NCBI GenBank assembly: GCA_905213265.1
Contig: CAJMHR010000035.1
Span: forward strand, 1-24,288
Direction: 5' to 3'
Length of the DNA: 24,288 nucleotides
Source of the DNA: an uncultured Collinsella sp.
GTDB lineage: Bacteria > Actinomycetota > Coriobacteriia > Coriobacteriales > Coriobacteriaceae
Part shown: positions 8,710 to 15,986 of the stretch, in pieces
How positions within the stretch are numbered: position 1 is the first letter of the stretch
Layout of the letters: each line of letters starts with the position of its first letter
Notes under the pieces: generated by a model
Seen by the model: the letters and a program-made list of their open reading frames with translations, nothing else
What the model was told of the DNA's origin: nothing
Database searches by the model: none
Translations under genes and position numbers: made by a program

Positions 8710-9414
8710 TTCGAAGGCGTTCCCGCTTGTGTTGGCGCCGTCACGTCGACCGATTGCCGCTTGGCACAGTGCGGCAACATCGGGGGCGTCGTCGCCTTTA
8801 TATGCCATGGCGAGTAGGGCGGCATCATAGATTTCGTCGTTGGTCATATCGCCGGCATCGATGGGGCAGAAGGTGAGTATCGAATCCTGCTCAGCGAGCT
8901 CGGCGAGATTGATCGTTTCGCCTGCGGCAAAGACATCGTCGAGGACGAGCGTCGCGCTCGTACAGGGAATTTGATAAATCTTGCCATCGGTGGCGATGGG
9001 GGAACCTGCCGCCTCGAGCGTGTACACACCTTGAATGAGGCTGATACCGGAACCGTCGGAGGCGACGAACTCAACCTTGTTGACCGTTGTCCCGTCGACA
9101 GTCTTGCCCGTAATGTGTATCGGGACACGTGAGGCCCCGCTATCGGTATCCCAACCTGCAGCAGAGATGTTGAGCACAATAGCATGCTCCGAATGAGCCG
9201 ATATAAAACAAGACAATGCTTGCCGCAGATGAAGACCCAAACAACTGCCGCCGACAATGGCAATTGCCAACATGCAGGTAAGAGCAACCGCAATGTGATT
9301 CCGAGGCTTTACCCGAATTGCAGAATTAGTCGACATGCCATGGATGGCAACCCCACATGTTGTGCAATACCTCACGCCATTGCGCAACTCAGCACCACAA
9401 TAAGGACAATTCAT
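8683..9414 (-). CDS. Zinc-ribbon, single-pass membrane protein of unknown function
   Basis: 243 residues from the ATG at 9414, chosen because TAGGAG lies about six bases upstream and the protein then begins directly with the zinc ribbon MNCPYCGAELRNGVRYCTTCG (Cys 3, 6, 17, 20). An in-frame TTG at 9489 lacks support. Residues about 41-60 form one transmembrane helix, and the remaining 180 residues would be extracellular, with a beta-rich segment (VPIHITGKTVDGTTVNKVEF, GVYTLEAAGSPIATDGKIYQIP) followed by an acidic helical tail. Similar architectures are common in Coriobacteria, but I know no function. The gene opposes its neighbours, uses more A/T-ending codons at its start, ends in TGA, and is bracketed by two copies of the same 67-bp repeat, suggesting acquisition as a unit. 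Confidence 0.8.
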   Translation of the reverse strand: MNCPYCGAELRNGVRYCTTCGVAIHGMSTNSAIRVKPRNHIAVALTCMLAIAIVGGSCLGLHLRQALSCFISAHSEHAIVLNISAAGWDTDSGASRVPIHITGKTVDGTTVNKVEFVASDGSGISLIQGVYTLEAAGSPIATDGKIYQIPCTSATLVLDDVFAAGETINLAELAEQDSILTFCPIDAGDMTNDEIYDAALLAMAYKGDDAPDVAALCQAAIGRRDGANTSGNAFESCGEIRIN

Positions 9415-9503
9415 ACCAGCTCCTACAACCATAGACGTTCCTATCGAGGCCAATGTAAATCGATGATTCAAATTCGAGTTGCGCAACAATTAGCCTTAAT
9501 TTA

Positions 9504-9570
9504 AGTTGCGGTGAAATAGGGACTGATTAGACCTTTTAACTGGTAAAACAGTCCCTATTTCACCGCAACT
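9504..9570. repeat. 67-bp inverted-repeat element, copy B
   Basis: The most symmetrical copy. Arms 9504-9525 and 9549-9570 are perfect 22-bp inverted repeats (starting AGTTGCGGTGAAATA, ending GGGACTG inside) around a 23-base centre. It lies about 90 bp upstream of the zinc-ribbon gene start, so copies A and B frame that gene. No target-site duplication is visible. Confidence 0.88.
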
Positions 9571-9690
9571 CATGAAGACGCCCCTCAAGCACGGTCCCAT
9601 CAGGGAAAAGGGCATATATCGGCAAAGTGCAATTCATGCCCTTCCAACTTTGTATATGCAGCACCCCAAGATAAACGCGGCGACCCCTTA
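9560..9690 (-). pseudogene. Possible gene relic ending in repeat copy B
   Basis: On the minus strand an open frame of about 43 codons reads RRVYLGVLHIQSWKGMN then CTLPIYALFPDGTVLEGRLHELR and stops at TGA (9562-9560). The stop and the last codons are supplied by the right arm of copy B. Composition looks protein-like, but an in-frame TAA lies just upstream (9694-9692) and there is no ribosome-binding site, so at most this is a fragment. I do not recognise the parent. It could be coincidence. Confidence 0.3.
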
Positions 9691-9699
9691 GTTACCGCA

Positions 9700-9822
9700 G
9701 GCCGGACACAGGGTTACTCTCCAAATCTTTCCGCAGGACGGAGGAGCCCCCGCCGCGCGAAGCGCGCAGCGGGGGCTCCGACATGTCCGAGGACGATTTG
9801 GAGAGTAACCCTGTGCCCGGCC
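9700..9822. repeat. 123-bp imperfect palindrome upstream of ftsE
   Basis: The outer arms 9700-9727 and 9795-9822 are inverted repeats with 27 of 28 bases matching (GGCCGG(A/G)CACAGGG at the ends). A central hairpin pairs GGAGCCCCCGC (9743-9753) with GCGGGGGCTCC (9769-9779), with CGCGC/GCGCG inside. It has no ORF and no T-run. It resembles an inserted palindromic mobile element or a very large cruciform, about 100 bp before the ftsE start. Confidence 0.8.
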
Positions 9823-9875
9823 GACGGGATCCCTAAGCACGCCATGCTTCTTATGTGCAGCAAAGCTAATGCTGC

Positions 9876-9921
9876 TAAAATATAAAGCGCTCATGTAGTT
9901 TAAACGCACGACGATAAGGAG
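9876..9921 (+). promoter_or_regulatory. Candidate ftsE promoter -10 and ribosome-binding site
   Basis: An AT-rich patch holds TAAAAT (9876-9881) overlapping TATAAA (9881-9886). A -35 is poorly defined (TTATGT or ATGTGC around 9851-9858). AAGGAG (9916-9921) lies five bases before the GTG at 9927 and decides that start. Confidence 0.4.
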
Positions 9922-9926
9922 CACCA

Positions 9927-11147
9927 GTGGGTAACCACTTCCGTACCTCCGGTGCGGGCGATGATGCCCCCAAGACGCAGGCAGGCGTCCAGGGCAGTCG
10001 TTTCGCCACTCCGGATTCAGAGGGCCAGCCTGTTGCTCAGGCCCCCGCTCAGCCGGCAGATCAGGCACAGCCGGCATCCGATCCCTTTGCCTACAATCCA
10101 ACCAGCGATGTCGCGCTTTCCGGCACGGCGGGTTTTGAGCCCGTTCAGGCCGTGACCGCTCGCGTGGAGCAGCCTCAGGCTGGTGCCGCCACGCCGCAGC
10201 CTACCATGGCCGGCATTCCCGACCCCTTGGCCCCTGCGACGTCGGCTCCTCAGCCTGCGCAGTCCGGTCTCTTTGCCGCTATTCCCGATCCCACGCAGCC
10301 TGCTGCCCCGGTGGTCGAGAGCGATCAGGCCGCCGAGGTCGCAAGCCTCGATAACGCGCTCAACAACCCCGATTTCACGTCGGTGTTTGCGCCCATCGAT
10401 CCGCAGGCCAGCCGCAAGAAGATGGCCAAGCAGGCCGGTGTCGAGCCCGTCATCCTTATGGAGCATGTCACCAAGATCTATCCGGCACAGCCCAACAAGC
10501 CTGCACTCGATGACATCAACATCGAGATCTATCCGGGTGAGTTCGTCTTCCTGGTCGGTCACTCCGGCTCGGGTAAGACCACGCTGCTGTCGACGCTCAA
10601 CCGCGACGTCAAGCCGACGAGCGGCCGCATCCTGGTTGCCGGTCAGGACCTCATGAAGATCAAGAATCGTAAGGTTCCGTTCCTGCGTCGTCAGATTGGC
10701 GCCGTGTTCCAGGACTTTAAGCTCCTGCCGCAAAAGACCGCCTACGAAAACGTGGCGTTTGCCCTGCAGTGCATCGGTAAGCCCAAGGGCGTCATTCGCA
10801 GCCAGGTGCCCGAGGTGCTGCGTCTGGTCGGTCTGGCCGATCAGATGGACTCGCTGCCCGACCAGCTTTCCGGTGGCGAGCAGCAGCGCGTTGCCGTCGC
10901 CCGCGCTATGGTCAACCGCCCGCCGCTGCTGATCTGCGACGAGCCCACGGGTAACCTCGACCCGGCGATCTCGCTGGGCATCATGAAGCTGCTCGAGCGT
11001 ATTAACCGCACCGGCACCACCGTGATCGTCGCCACGCACGACCGCGAGATGGTCGATAGCATGCACCGTCGCGTGATCGCCCTCGAGGGCGGCCACGTTA
11101 TTCGCGACCAGGAGAGGGGAGGTTACGGCAACTATGGCACCAACTAA
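9927..11147 (+). CDS. ftsE: Cell division ATP-binding protein FtsE with long N-terminal extension
   Basis: The ATPase of the FtsEX complex, which in relatives controls peptidoglycan hydrolases at the division site from the inner membrane face. The ATPase core occupies about residues 173-406: Walker A GHSGSGKTT (211-219), Q-loop FQDF (261-264), signature LSGGEQQR (314-321), Walker B LLICDEPTGNLD (334-345) and H371. Typical FtsE has about 225-230 residues; this one has 406 because of a Pro/Ala/Gln-rich N-terminal region without hydrophobic segments, containing related AGIPDP and AAIPDP motifs. The extension belongs to the gene, because AAGGAG stands before the GTG at 9927, the whole frame is open, and codon use is uniform. 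The end overlaps ftsX by 14 bases. Confidence 0.93.
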   Translation: MGNHFRTSGAGDDAPKTQAGVQGSRFATPDSEGQPVAQAPAQPADQAQPASDPFAYNPTSDVALSGTAGFEPVQAVTARVEQPQAGAATPQPTMAGIPDPLAPATSAPQPAQSGLFAAIPDPTQPAAPVVESDQAAEVASLDNALNNPDFTSVFAPIDPQASRKKMAKQAGVEPVILMEHVTKIYPAQPNKPALDDINIEIYPGEFVFLVGHSGSGKTTLLSTLNRDVKPTSGRILVAGQDLMKIKNRKVPFLRRQIGAVFQDFKLLPQKTAYENVAFALQCIGKPKGVIRSQVPEVLRLVGLADQMDSLPDQLSGGEQQRVAVARAMVNRPPLLICDEPTGNLDPAISLGIMKLLERINRTGTTVIVATHDREMVDSMHRRVIALEGGHVIRDQERGGYGNYGTN

Positions 11148-12054
11148 CGTGGGCTACTCCTTCAAAGAGGCAATCAGCCACTTCTTCCGTAACTGGACTA
11201 CCTCGCTCGGCGCCGTCATCACGATCTTCCTTTCGCTGTTTATCATCGGCCTGTTCATCATGGGCTCCGCGATGCTGAACTCCGTGATCGGCACCGTCGA
11301 GGATCAGGTTGTCATCAACGCGTTCATTAGCGATGACGCCGATCAGGCTGATGTTCAGGCTTTTGAGGCCGAGCTTAAGACGTGGAATAACGTCAAGTCC
11401 GTGACCTATAAGGACAAGGACGACGCGCTGGCCGAGTATACGAGCAAGATGTCGGGCAATGCCGACGCCACCATGAGCGCGCTCGATGGCCAGAACCCGC
11501 TGCCGGCTTCGTTTGCAATTGAGATGGACGATCCGTCCAAGGTCGAGAGCACGGCAGAGAAGCTCAAGAAGGATGCCGATTTCCAGAAGATCGCGGATGA
11601 CGGCGACGTCAACGCGAGCGTGCTGTACGGCCAGGAGGAAGTGAGCCGCCTGTTCCAGGTGACCAACTACATCCGCATCGCCGCCGTGGTGCTCGTTGGC
11701 CTTCTGACCTTTATCGCATTCATCTTCATCAACAACACGATTCGCCTGTCCATCACGGCGCGTCGTCGTGAGATAGCGATTATGCGTCTGGTCGGCGCCA
11801 GCAACGGCTTCATTCGCGGCCCGTTTATCACCGAGGGTGTGCTGCAGGCCATTTTGGGCTCGCTGCTTTCCATCGGCGTTCTGGAGCTGCTGCGCAATCT
11901 GATGATTCCGCGTCTGCAGGAGAGCATCGGCTGGATGTCGTTTGCCCTGCCGATGCAGTACTACCTGGTGACCTATGCTGCGCTGATTCTGGTCGGCGTG
12001 ATTATCGGTCTCTTTGGTTCTGCCATCGCCATGCGCCGCTACCTGCGCGTGTAG
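11134..12054 (+). CDS. ftsX: Cell division protein FtsX
   Basis: Membrane partner of FtsE. 306 residues, the normal size. One transmembrane helix lies near 20-46 (FLSLFIIGLFIMGSAMLNSV region). A large extracellular loop follows (about 50-175, containing VINAFISDDADQADVQAFEAEL). Three more helices lie near 184-206, 229-250 and 275-300. This loop is the part that contacts cell-wall hydrolases in other bacteria. The conserved cytoplasmic segment RRREIAIMRLVGAS (about 209-222) matches the FtsX/permease family. GGGGAGG lies upstream within ftsE, about 11 bases before the ATG. No hydrolase or EnvC-like partner gene follows here; a terminator comes directly after. Confidence 0.93.
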   Translation: MAPTNVGYSFKEAISHFFRNWTTSLGAVITIFLSLFIIGLFIMGSAMLNSVIGTVEDQVVINAFISDDADQADVQAFEAELKTWNNVKSVTYKDKDDALAEYTSKMSGNADATMSALDGQNPLPASFAIEMDDPSKVESTAEKLKKDADFQKIADDGDVNASVLYGQEEVSRLFQVTNYIRIAAVVLVGLLTFIAFIFINNTIRLSITARRREIAIMRLVGASNGFIRGPFITEGVLQAILGSLLSIGVLELLRNLMIPRLQESIGWMSFALPMQYYLVTYAALILVGVIIGLFGSAIAMRRYLRV

Positions 12055-12078
12055 GCATGCCTGGAATTCATCCCTTCC

Positions 12079-12112
12079 AACGGGTCGTCTCTTATGGGGC
12101 GGCCCGTTTTTT
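12079..12112 (+). terminator. Rho-independent terminator of ftsEX
   Basis: Stem ACGGGTCG with CGGCCCGT (one G-U), a 12-base loop and a run of six T. The end of the T-run overlaps the -35 box of the rnr promoter. Confidence 0.8.
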
Positions 12113-12139
12113 GTCCCCTAGGAATCATTTGGGTAGACT
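12111..12139 (+). promoter_or_regulatory. Probable sigma-A promoter of rnr
   Basis: TTGTCC (12111-12116), a 17-base spacer and TAGACT (12134-12139). The predicted start is about 30 bases before the TAGGAGG ribosome-binding site of rnr. Confidence 0.55.
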
Positions 12140-12177
12140 CTTGGGATGTAAACGGCAATCGATAGTTAGGAGGCGCC

Positions 12178-14313
12178 ATGGGGCGCAATAACAAGCATAA
12201 GCGTGGAGCTCGCAATAAGCGCGGGCCGGTGCGCAGCGAACGCCGTCCGAGCCTGACCGGGCGCGTGCAGCTCCATGAGCACAGTGCCTACGTTGTAACC
12301 GAAAACGGCGACTACAAGGTCATGGGTCGCGGCAAGCGTGAGATCATGGACGGCGATACCGTTGCCGTGAGCATTAAGAACAGCCCGCACGGTGAGCGGC
12401 GCGCCGTGATCGAAGGCGTGGTTGAGCGCGCAGCCATAAGCGTGGTGGGCACGTACCAGACCGCCGGTCCGCTCGGTGTGATTGAGCCGCTCGATTCGCG
12501 CCTGAAGGCCGACTTCTTCATTCTGCCCGAGGATACCTCGGCGGATCGTCTGGGTGTCCACCCGGGTGATGCTGTTGTCGCGCGCATTTTGACCTACCCG
12601 ACGCGCCTGGAATCGGGCACTGTGACGATCGAACGCCGCATTGGCGGAGATGACGCGCCCGATTTGGGCGTTCAATATGTGATGGCGCGTTACGGCTATA
12701 CCGATAGCTATCCCGAGGCCGCGCTAGACGAGGCCGAGGGGCTTTCGCTCGATGTGTCCACGGCGCTTAAGGACCCGCTCCGCCGCGATCTGCGCGACCG
12801 CTTTGTCATCACGATCGACCCGGTCGACGCGCGCGACTTTGACGATGCCATTTCGCTGGAGCGCACGCCCGAGGGTGGCTATAAGCTGGGTGTGCATATC
12901 GCCGACGTTTCACACTATGTGGCTTGGGACGGGCATATCGATCTTGAGGCTCGCCATCGCACGACATCGGTGTATCTGGCCGATCGCGTGCTTCCCATGC
13001 TGCCCGAACGCCTGTCCTGTGACCTGTGCTCGCTTCGCCCTGACGAGGACCGTCTTGCGTTTACCGTCGATATCGAGCTCGATGCGCAGGGTCGCGTGCG
13101 GCATTACGACCCGTACCCCAGCGTGATTCGCTCGCGTGTGCGTATGGACTATGACGGCGCCGAGGCGCTGCTGGTGCGTGCCGGCGCGGTTGAGTATTCG
13201 GTGCTGGAGGGTGCGGCCGAGGATGTTGCGGCTGCCGAGACCTCGCGCGAGGAAGCGCTTGAGCGCGGTCTTGCGTGCGAGGAGACCGCCCGCGGCTACA
13301 ACATCGACCTCGGCGATTTCCTTGTCGCCGCCAACGAACTCGCCGAACTTCGCCGTCGTATTCGTCGCGCCCGCGGCTCAGTCGATTTTGACACGGCCGA
13401 GATTCGCGCTCTATTGGATGAGGACGGAGTGCCCGTGCAGATTGTGGCGCGTGAGCGTTCGTGTGCCACGTCGCTTATCGAGGAAGCCATGCTGCTCGCC
13501 AACGAGTGCGTTGCAGAGTGGCTGGCAGACCGTGATATCGAGGCCTGCTATCGCGTGCATGAGGATCCGAGCCCCGATAGCCTGCACGGTGCCGCCGTTG
13601 CGCTGGCGCAGCTAGGCATCATCGACGATCGCCGTGCTGCCGGTATTGCCCTGGGGAGTCCCGATGAGCTGCAGGCTGCAGTTGATGCTGCCGCCGGTAC
13701 GGCCAACGCACCGCTCGTCAACACGCTGCTTCTGCGCAGCATGCAGCGTGCACTGTACAAGCCGCGCAACGAGGGCCACTTTGCGCTCGCCGCGCCGTGC
13801 TACTGTCACTTTACGAGTCCCATCCGTCGCTACCCCGATCTGGTGGTGCATCGCGTGCTCAAACTGCAGTTGGCCTATGAGCAGCTCGGCGGCAAGGACG
13901 CCTTGGTCCGCACGCCGCGGCTGATCGGCAAGGGGCGCGAGTCACTGCCGCGCATTCTGCCGCAGATCTGCCGCGCCTGCAGCGATGCCGAGCGCGCGGC
14001 AGATGCCGCCAGCCATGCGACGCAAAAGATCAAGATTGCCCAGTACTATGAGGACCGTCTGGGCGAGCGCTATGCCGGAACCGTCTCGTGGGTTAGCAGC
14101 ATGGGCCTCTTTGTGCGCTTGGACCTAACGCAGGTCGAAGGCTTGGTTTCGATCAAGAGCCTGGGCAACGAGTGGTTCGAGTTCGACGAGGACGCGCTAA
14201 CGCTCACGGGTGCCGACACGGGCACCCGTTACGAGCTGGGGCAGCGCGTGATCATCGAGGTCTCGCGCGTCAATACCACGCGTGGGCACTTGGACTTTAA
14301 GCTTATCCATTAG
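12178..14313 (+). CDS. rnr: Ribonuclease R (RNase II/RNB family 3'-5' exoribonuclease)
   Basis: A processive exoribonuclease that degrades structured RNA and, with SmpB-tmRNA, defective messages. 711 residues. It has a basic N-terminus (KHKRGARNKRG), cold-shock-like domains over about 25-150, and the RNB catalytic domain from about 205 with the metal-binding DPVDARDFDDAISL (214-227). The catalytic domain also contains CDLCSLRPDEDRLAFTV and the segment HFTSPIRRYPDLVVHR near its end. A C-terminal S1 RNA-binding domain (about 630-711, GTVSWVSSMGLFVRLD) completes it. All parts of the family are present. TAGGAGG lies five bases before the ATG. It appears monocistronic. smpB lies 8.6 kb away and not next to it. 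Confidence 0.96.
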   Translation: MGRNNKHKRGARNKRGPVRSERRPSLTGRVQLHEHSAYVVTENGDYKVMGRGKREIMDGDTVAVSIKNSPHGERRAVIEGVVERAAISVVGTYQTAGPLGVIEPLDSRLKADFFILPEDTSADRLGVHPGDAVVARILTYPTRLESGTVTIERRIGGDDAPDLGVQYVMARYGYTDSYPEAALDEAEGLSLDVSTALKDPLRRDLRDRFVITIDPVDARDFDDAISLERTPEGGYKLGVHIADVSHYVAWDGHIDLEARHRTTSVYLADRVLPMLPERLSCDLCSLRPDEDRLAFTVDIELDAQGRVRHYDPYPSVIRSRVRMDYDGAEALLVRAGAVEYSVLEGAAEDVAAAETSREEALERGLACEETARGYNIDLGDFLVAANELAELRRRIRRARGSVDFDTAEIRALLDEDGVPVQIVARERSCATSLIEEAMLLANECVAEWLADRDIEACYRVHEDPSPDSLHGAAVALAQLGIIDDRRAAGIALGSPDELQAAVDAAAGTANAPLVNTLLLRSMQRALYKPRNEGHFALAAPCYCHFTSPIRRYPDLVVHRVLKLQLAYEQLGGKDALVRTPRLIGKGRESLPRILPQICRACSDAERAADAASHATQKIKIAQYYEDRLGERYAGTVSWVSSMGLFVRLDLTQVEGLVSIKSLGNEWFEFDEDALTLTGADTGTRYELGQRVIIEVSRVNTTRGHLDFKLIH

Positions 14314-14338
14314 CCAAATCCCGACTGATGGTGGGGGA

Positions 14339-14375
14339 GCGGAGGGCGGTCTTTCGGGGCCGTCCTTCGCATTTG
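14339..14375 (+). terminator. Weak hairpin terminator candidate after rnr
   Basis: An 11-bp stem, GCGGAGGGCGG with CCGTCCTTCGC including G-U pairs, followed only by ATTTG. The poor T-run makes it a weak intrinsic terminator. Confidence 0.45.
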
Positions 14376-14430
14376 AATCGTGGCTACCTTGCCGTCTGCT
14401 CGGCTGCCCGCTTACCTGCTATTTGAGAGG

Positions 14431-14470
14431 TAAAACCTACCAAAATAAACCTGTCCCTTTTTGTCAGGTA
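14431..14470. repeat. 40-bp interspersed hairpin repeat, copy 2
   Basis: 37 of 40 bases are identical to 1378-1417, in the same orientation. It begins TAAAACCTACCAAAA and ends TTTTTGTCAGGTA. The mismatches weaken the stem relative to copy 1. It ends 20 bases before the recombinase start codon. Confidence 0.75.
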
Positions 14471-14490
14471 TACAAGAAAGCGGGGATGAG

Positions 14491-15096
14491 ATGGCGACGG
14501 TGTACGGTTATGCGCGGGTGAGTTCGCGCGATCAGAATCTGAATCGGCAGCTGGATGCGCTGGGCGCCTATGGCGTGGGCTCAGCGAATATTTATGCCGA
14601 CCATGCGAGCGGCAAGGACTTCGATCGACCGCATTATCGCGAGCTGCTACACGTCCTGGGAGACGGGGACGTGCTGGTGGTGCTTTCTATCGACCGACTT
14701 GGTCGTAATTACTCCGAGATTCTTGAGGAATGGCGACGCATTACCAAGGAGCTCGGGGTTGCCATTGTGGTGTTGGACATGCCATTGCTTGACACGCGCG
14801 TCAGGGCCAGCGGCGCGCCGGATGTGACCAACACCCTGATTGCCGATATTGTGCTGCAACTGCTGAGCTACGTGGCGCAGGTGGAGCGCGAGAATATCCA
14901 TCGGCGCCAGGCGGAGGGAATTGCAGCGGCGCGGGCGCGAGGGGTCCGTTTCGGTCGACCTCGCAAGTCGTGCCCTCCTCAGTTTGAGCTGGTGCGCGAT
15001 AGCTATGAAGCGGGCGATATTACCCGCAGCCAGGCAGCAAAGTGCTTGGGCGTGTGCGTGGGGACGTTCGATCGCTGGATGCGCGAGGCGGGGTAG
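14491..15096 (+). CDS. Serine site-specific recombinase (resolvase/invertase family)
   Basis: 201 residues. The catalytic domain starts at once with YGYARVSSRDQN (5-16; nucleophile probably S11, with R8), then SIDRLGRNYSEI (66-77) providing the other active-site arginines, and a long E-helix around 115-148 (LSYVAQVERENIHRRQAEG). Residues about 165-201 form a helix-turn-helix (GDITRSQAAKCLGVCVGTFDRW), as in Tn3 resolvase and Hin. It cuts and rejoins DNA at short paired sites; the target is unknown. The ATG at 14491 is used because it starts the fold directly; the ribosome-binding site is weak (GGGGATGAG), and an in-frame TTG at 14461 lies inside the repeat. No transposase, second recombinase or invertible promoter is evident nearby, so it looks like a stand-alone gene. 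Confidence 0.88.
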   Translation: MATVYGYARVSSRDQNLNRQLDALGAYGVGSANIYADHASGKDFDRPHYRELLHVLGDGDVLVVLSIDRLGRNYSEILEEWRRITKELGVAIVVLDMPLLDTRVRASGAPDVTNTLIADIVLQLLSYVAQVERENIHRRQAEGIAAARARGVRFGRPRKSCPPQFELVRDSYEAGDITRSQAAKCLGVCVGTFDRWMREAG

Positions 15097-15200
15097 GGGT
15101 TTGCGTCGCTTTGTCGCTTCCTGTTGCGATTCAAATTTTGATACGGTGACGATGCCATTTGGGGCTACACTCGCTGATATTCAAAAAAGGAGGTTGGCCC

Positions 15201-15782
15201 TTGGCGCGCGTAAAACAAATAATCGGATGGACCGCGATCGTTCTGTTCGCTGCAACGCTGGCGGGCATCTGGGTGCTGACGGAGCAAAATGCGGTGGAGA
15301 CGTCGTTGCTGAGCGAGTCCACCGCGCGTGTGGTGGAGGGCCAGGCTACGGGCGTTCAGGCTACCGGCATCACGGGTGAAATTCAGGCGGGGGACGGCAT
15401 GACTGAGAGTACCAATCCGGCTGCCTCGACGGTCCAGCCTGGTCGACTTGCTTCCATTCGCATGTGGGTAGGCGCAAACGTCCGTCGCGTCGCCCATACC
15501 GTAGAGTTTTTCTTCGTCGGATTGGTCGCCTCGGTGATCGTGGTCTGCTTTTCCAGGCGTCCATGGAGTGTGTGTTCCCGTTGCGTGCCTGTGTTTCTCT
15601 TTTGCGCTGCCTGCTCCGTTGGCGACCAGGTGCATAAGATCTTTGTTCCCGGCAGGCATTTCGACGTTATCGATTTAGGATTCGATGCTGCGGGCTATGT
15701 CACCGCCATGCTGTTGGTATTGCTGGCAGCGGCGTTGGTGCGCCATGCGACTCGGCCGATCGGCGCCCATGCGAGGCGCTAG
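15201..15782 (+). CDS. VanZ-like membrane protein
   Basis: 193 residues from a TTG start at 15201, fixed by AAGGAGG (15187-15193) seven bases before it. The first helix (about 9-27) is followed by an exported-looking Thr/Gly/Ala-rich linker (30-80), then VanZ-type features. These are a helix containing HTVEFFFVGLVASVIVV (about 98-114), a helix VFLFCAACSVGDQVHKIF, the family segment VPGRHFDVIDLGFDAAGYV, and a last helix. VanZ relatives include a teicoplanin-resistance protein, but most are of unknown function, so no resistance should be inferred. It follows the recombinase by about 100 bp with its own ribosome-binding site; a terminator follows. Confidence 0.75.
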   Translation: MARVKQIIGWTAIVLFAATLAGIWVLTEQNAVETSLLSESTARVVEGQATGVQATGITGEIQAGDGMTESTNPAASTVQPGRLASIRMWVGANVRRVAHTVEFFFVGLVASVIVVCFSRRPWSVCSRCVPVFLFCAACSVGDQVHKIFVPGRHFDVIDLGFDAAGYVTAMLLVLLAAALVRHATRPIGAHARR

Positions 15783-15861
15783 CCGGTAACAAACCCGTTT
15801 CTGATAATGCGACCTTGTTGAATTATTTTGTGTCGCGCGTATTTCCGAGTGGTCGGATTTG

Positions 15862-15890
15862 AGGGGCGAGCGGTAGAACGCTCGCCCTTT
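15862..15890 (+). terminator. Rho-independent terminator after the VanZ-like gene
   Basis: A 9-bp perfect stem, GGGCGAGCG with CGCTCGCCC, loop of six bases, then TTT; A-T and G-T pairs extend the stem. Confidence 0.75.
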
Positions 15891-15939
15891 GTGCGCCACG
15901 ATGCGGCACAATGTACCGCAAAAGCTGTTTGTATCCGGT

Positions 15940-15963
15940 ACGAATCGTTCGTTGGTCTTTAAT
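15940..15963 (+). promoter_or_regulatory. Candidate operator and -10 of the mur operon
   Basis: A perfect palindrome, ACGAA-TCG-TTCGT (15940-15952), lies just before TTTAAT (15958-15963), a possible -10. No good -35 is seen. This would suit a site for the RpiR-type regulator encoded just downstream. GGAGG (15974-15978) is the ribosome-binding site. Confidence 0.3.
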
Positions 15964-15986
15964 TCTTCTCAACGGAGGTGTTTGAG

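Noticed and set aside
14461..14490. Upstream TTG start for the recombinase
   Set aside because: It lies within the 40-bp repeat and adds residues that do not belong to the resolvase fold; the ATG at 14491 starts the fold directly.
15201..15782. Glycopeptide resistance gene vanZ
   Set aside because: Only VanZ-family similarity is seen; there are no other van genes, and most family members are unrelated to resistance.
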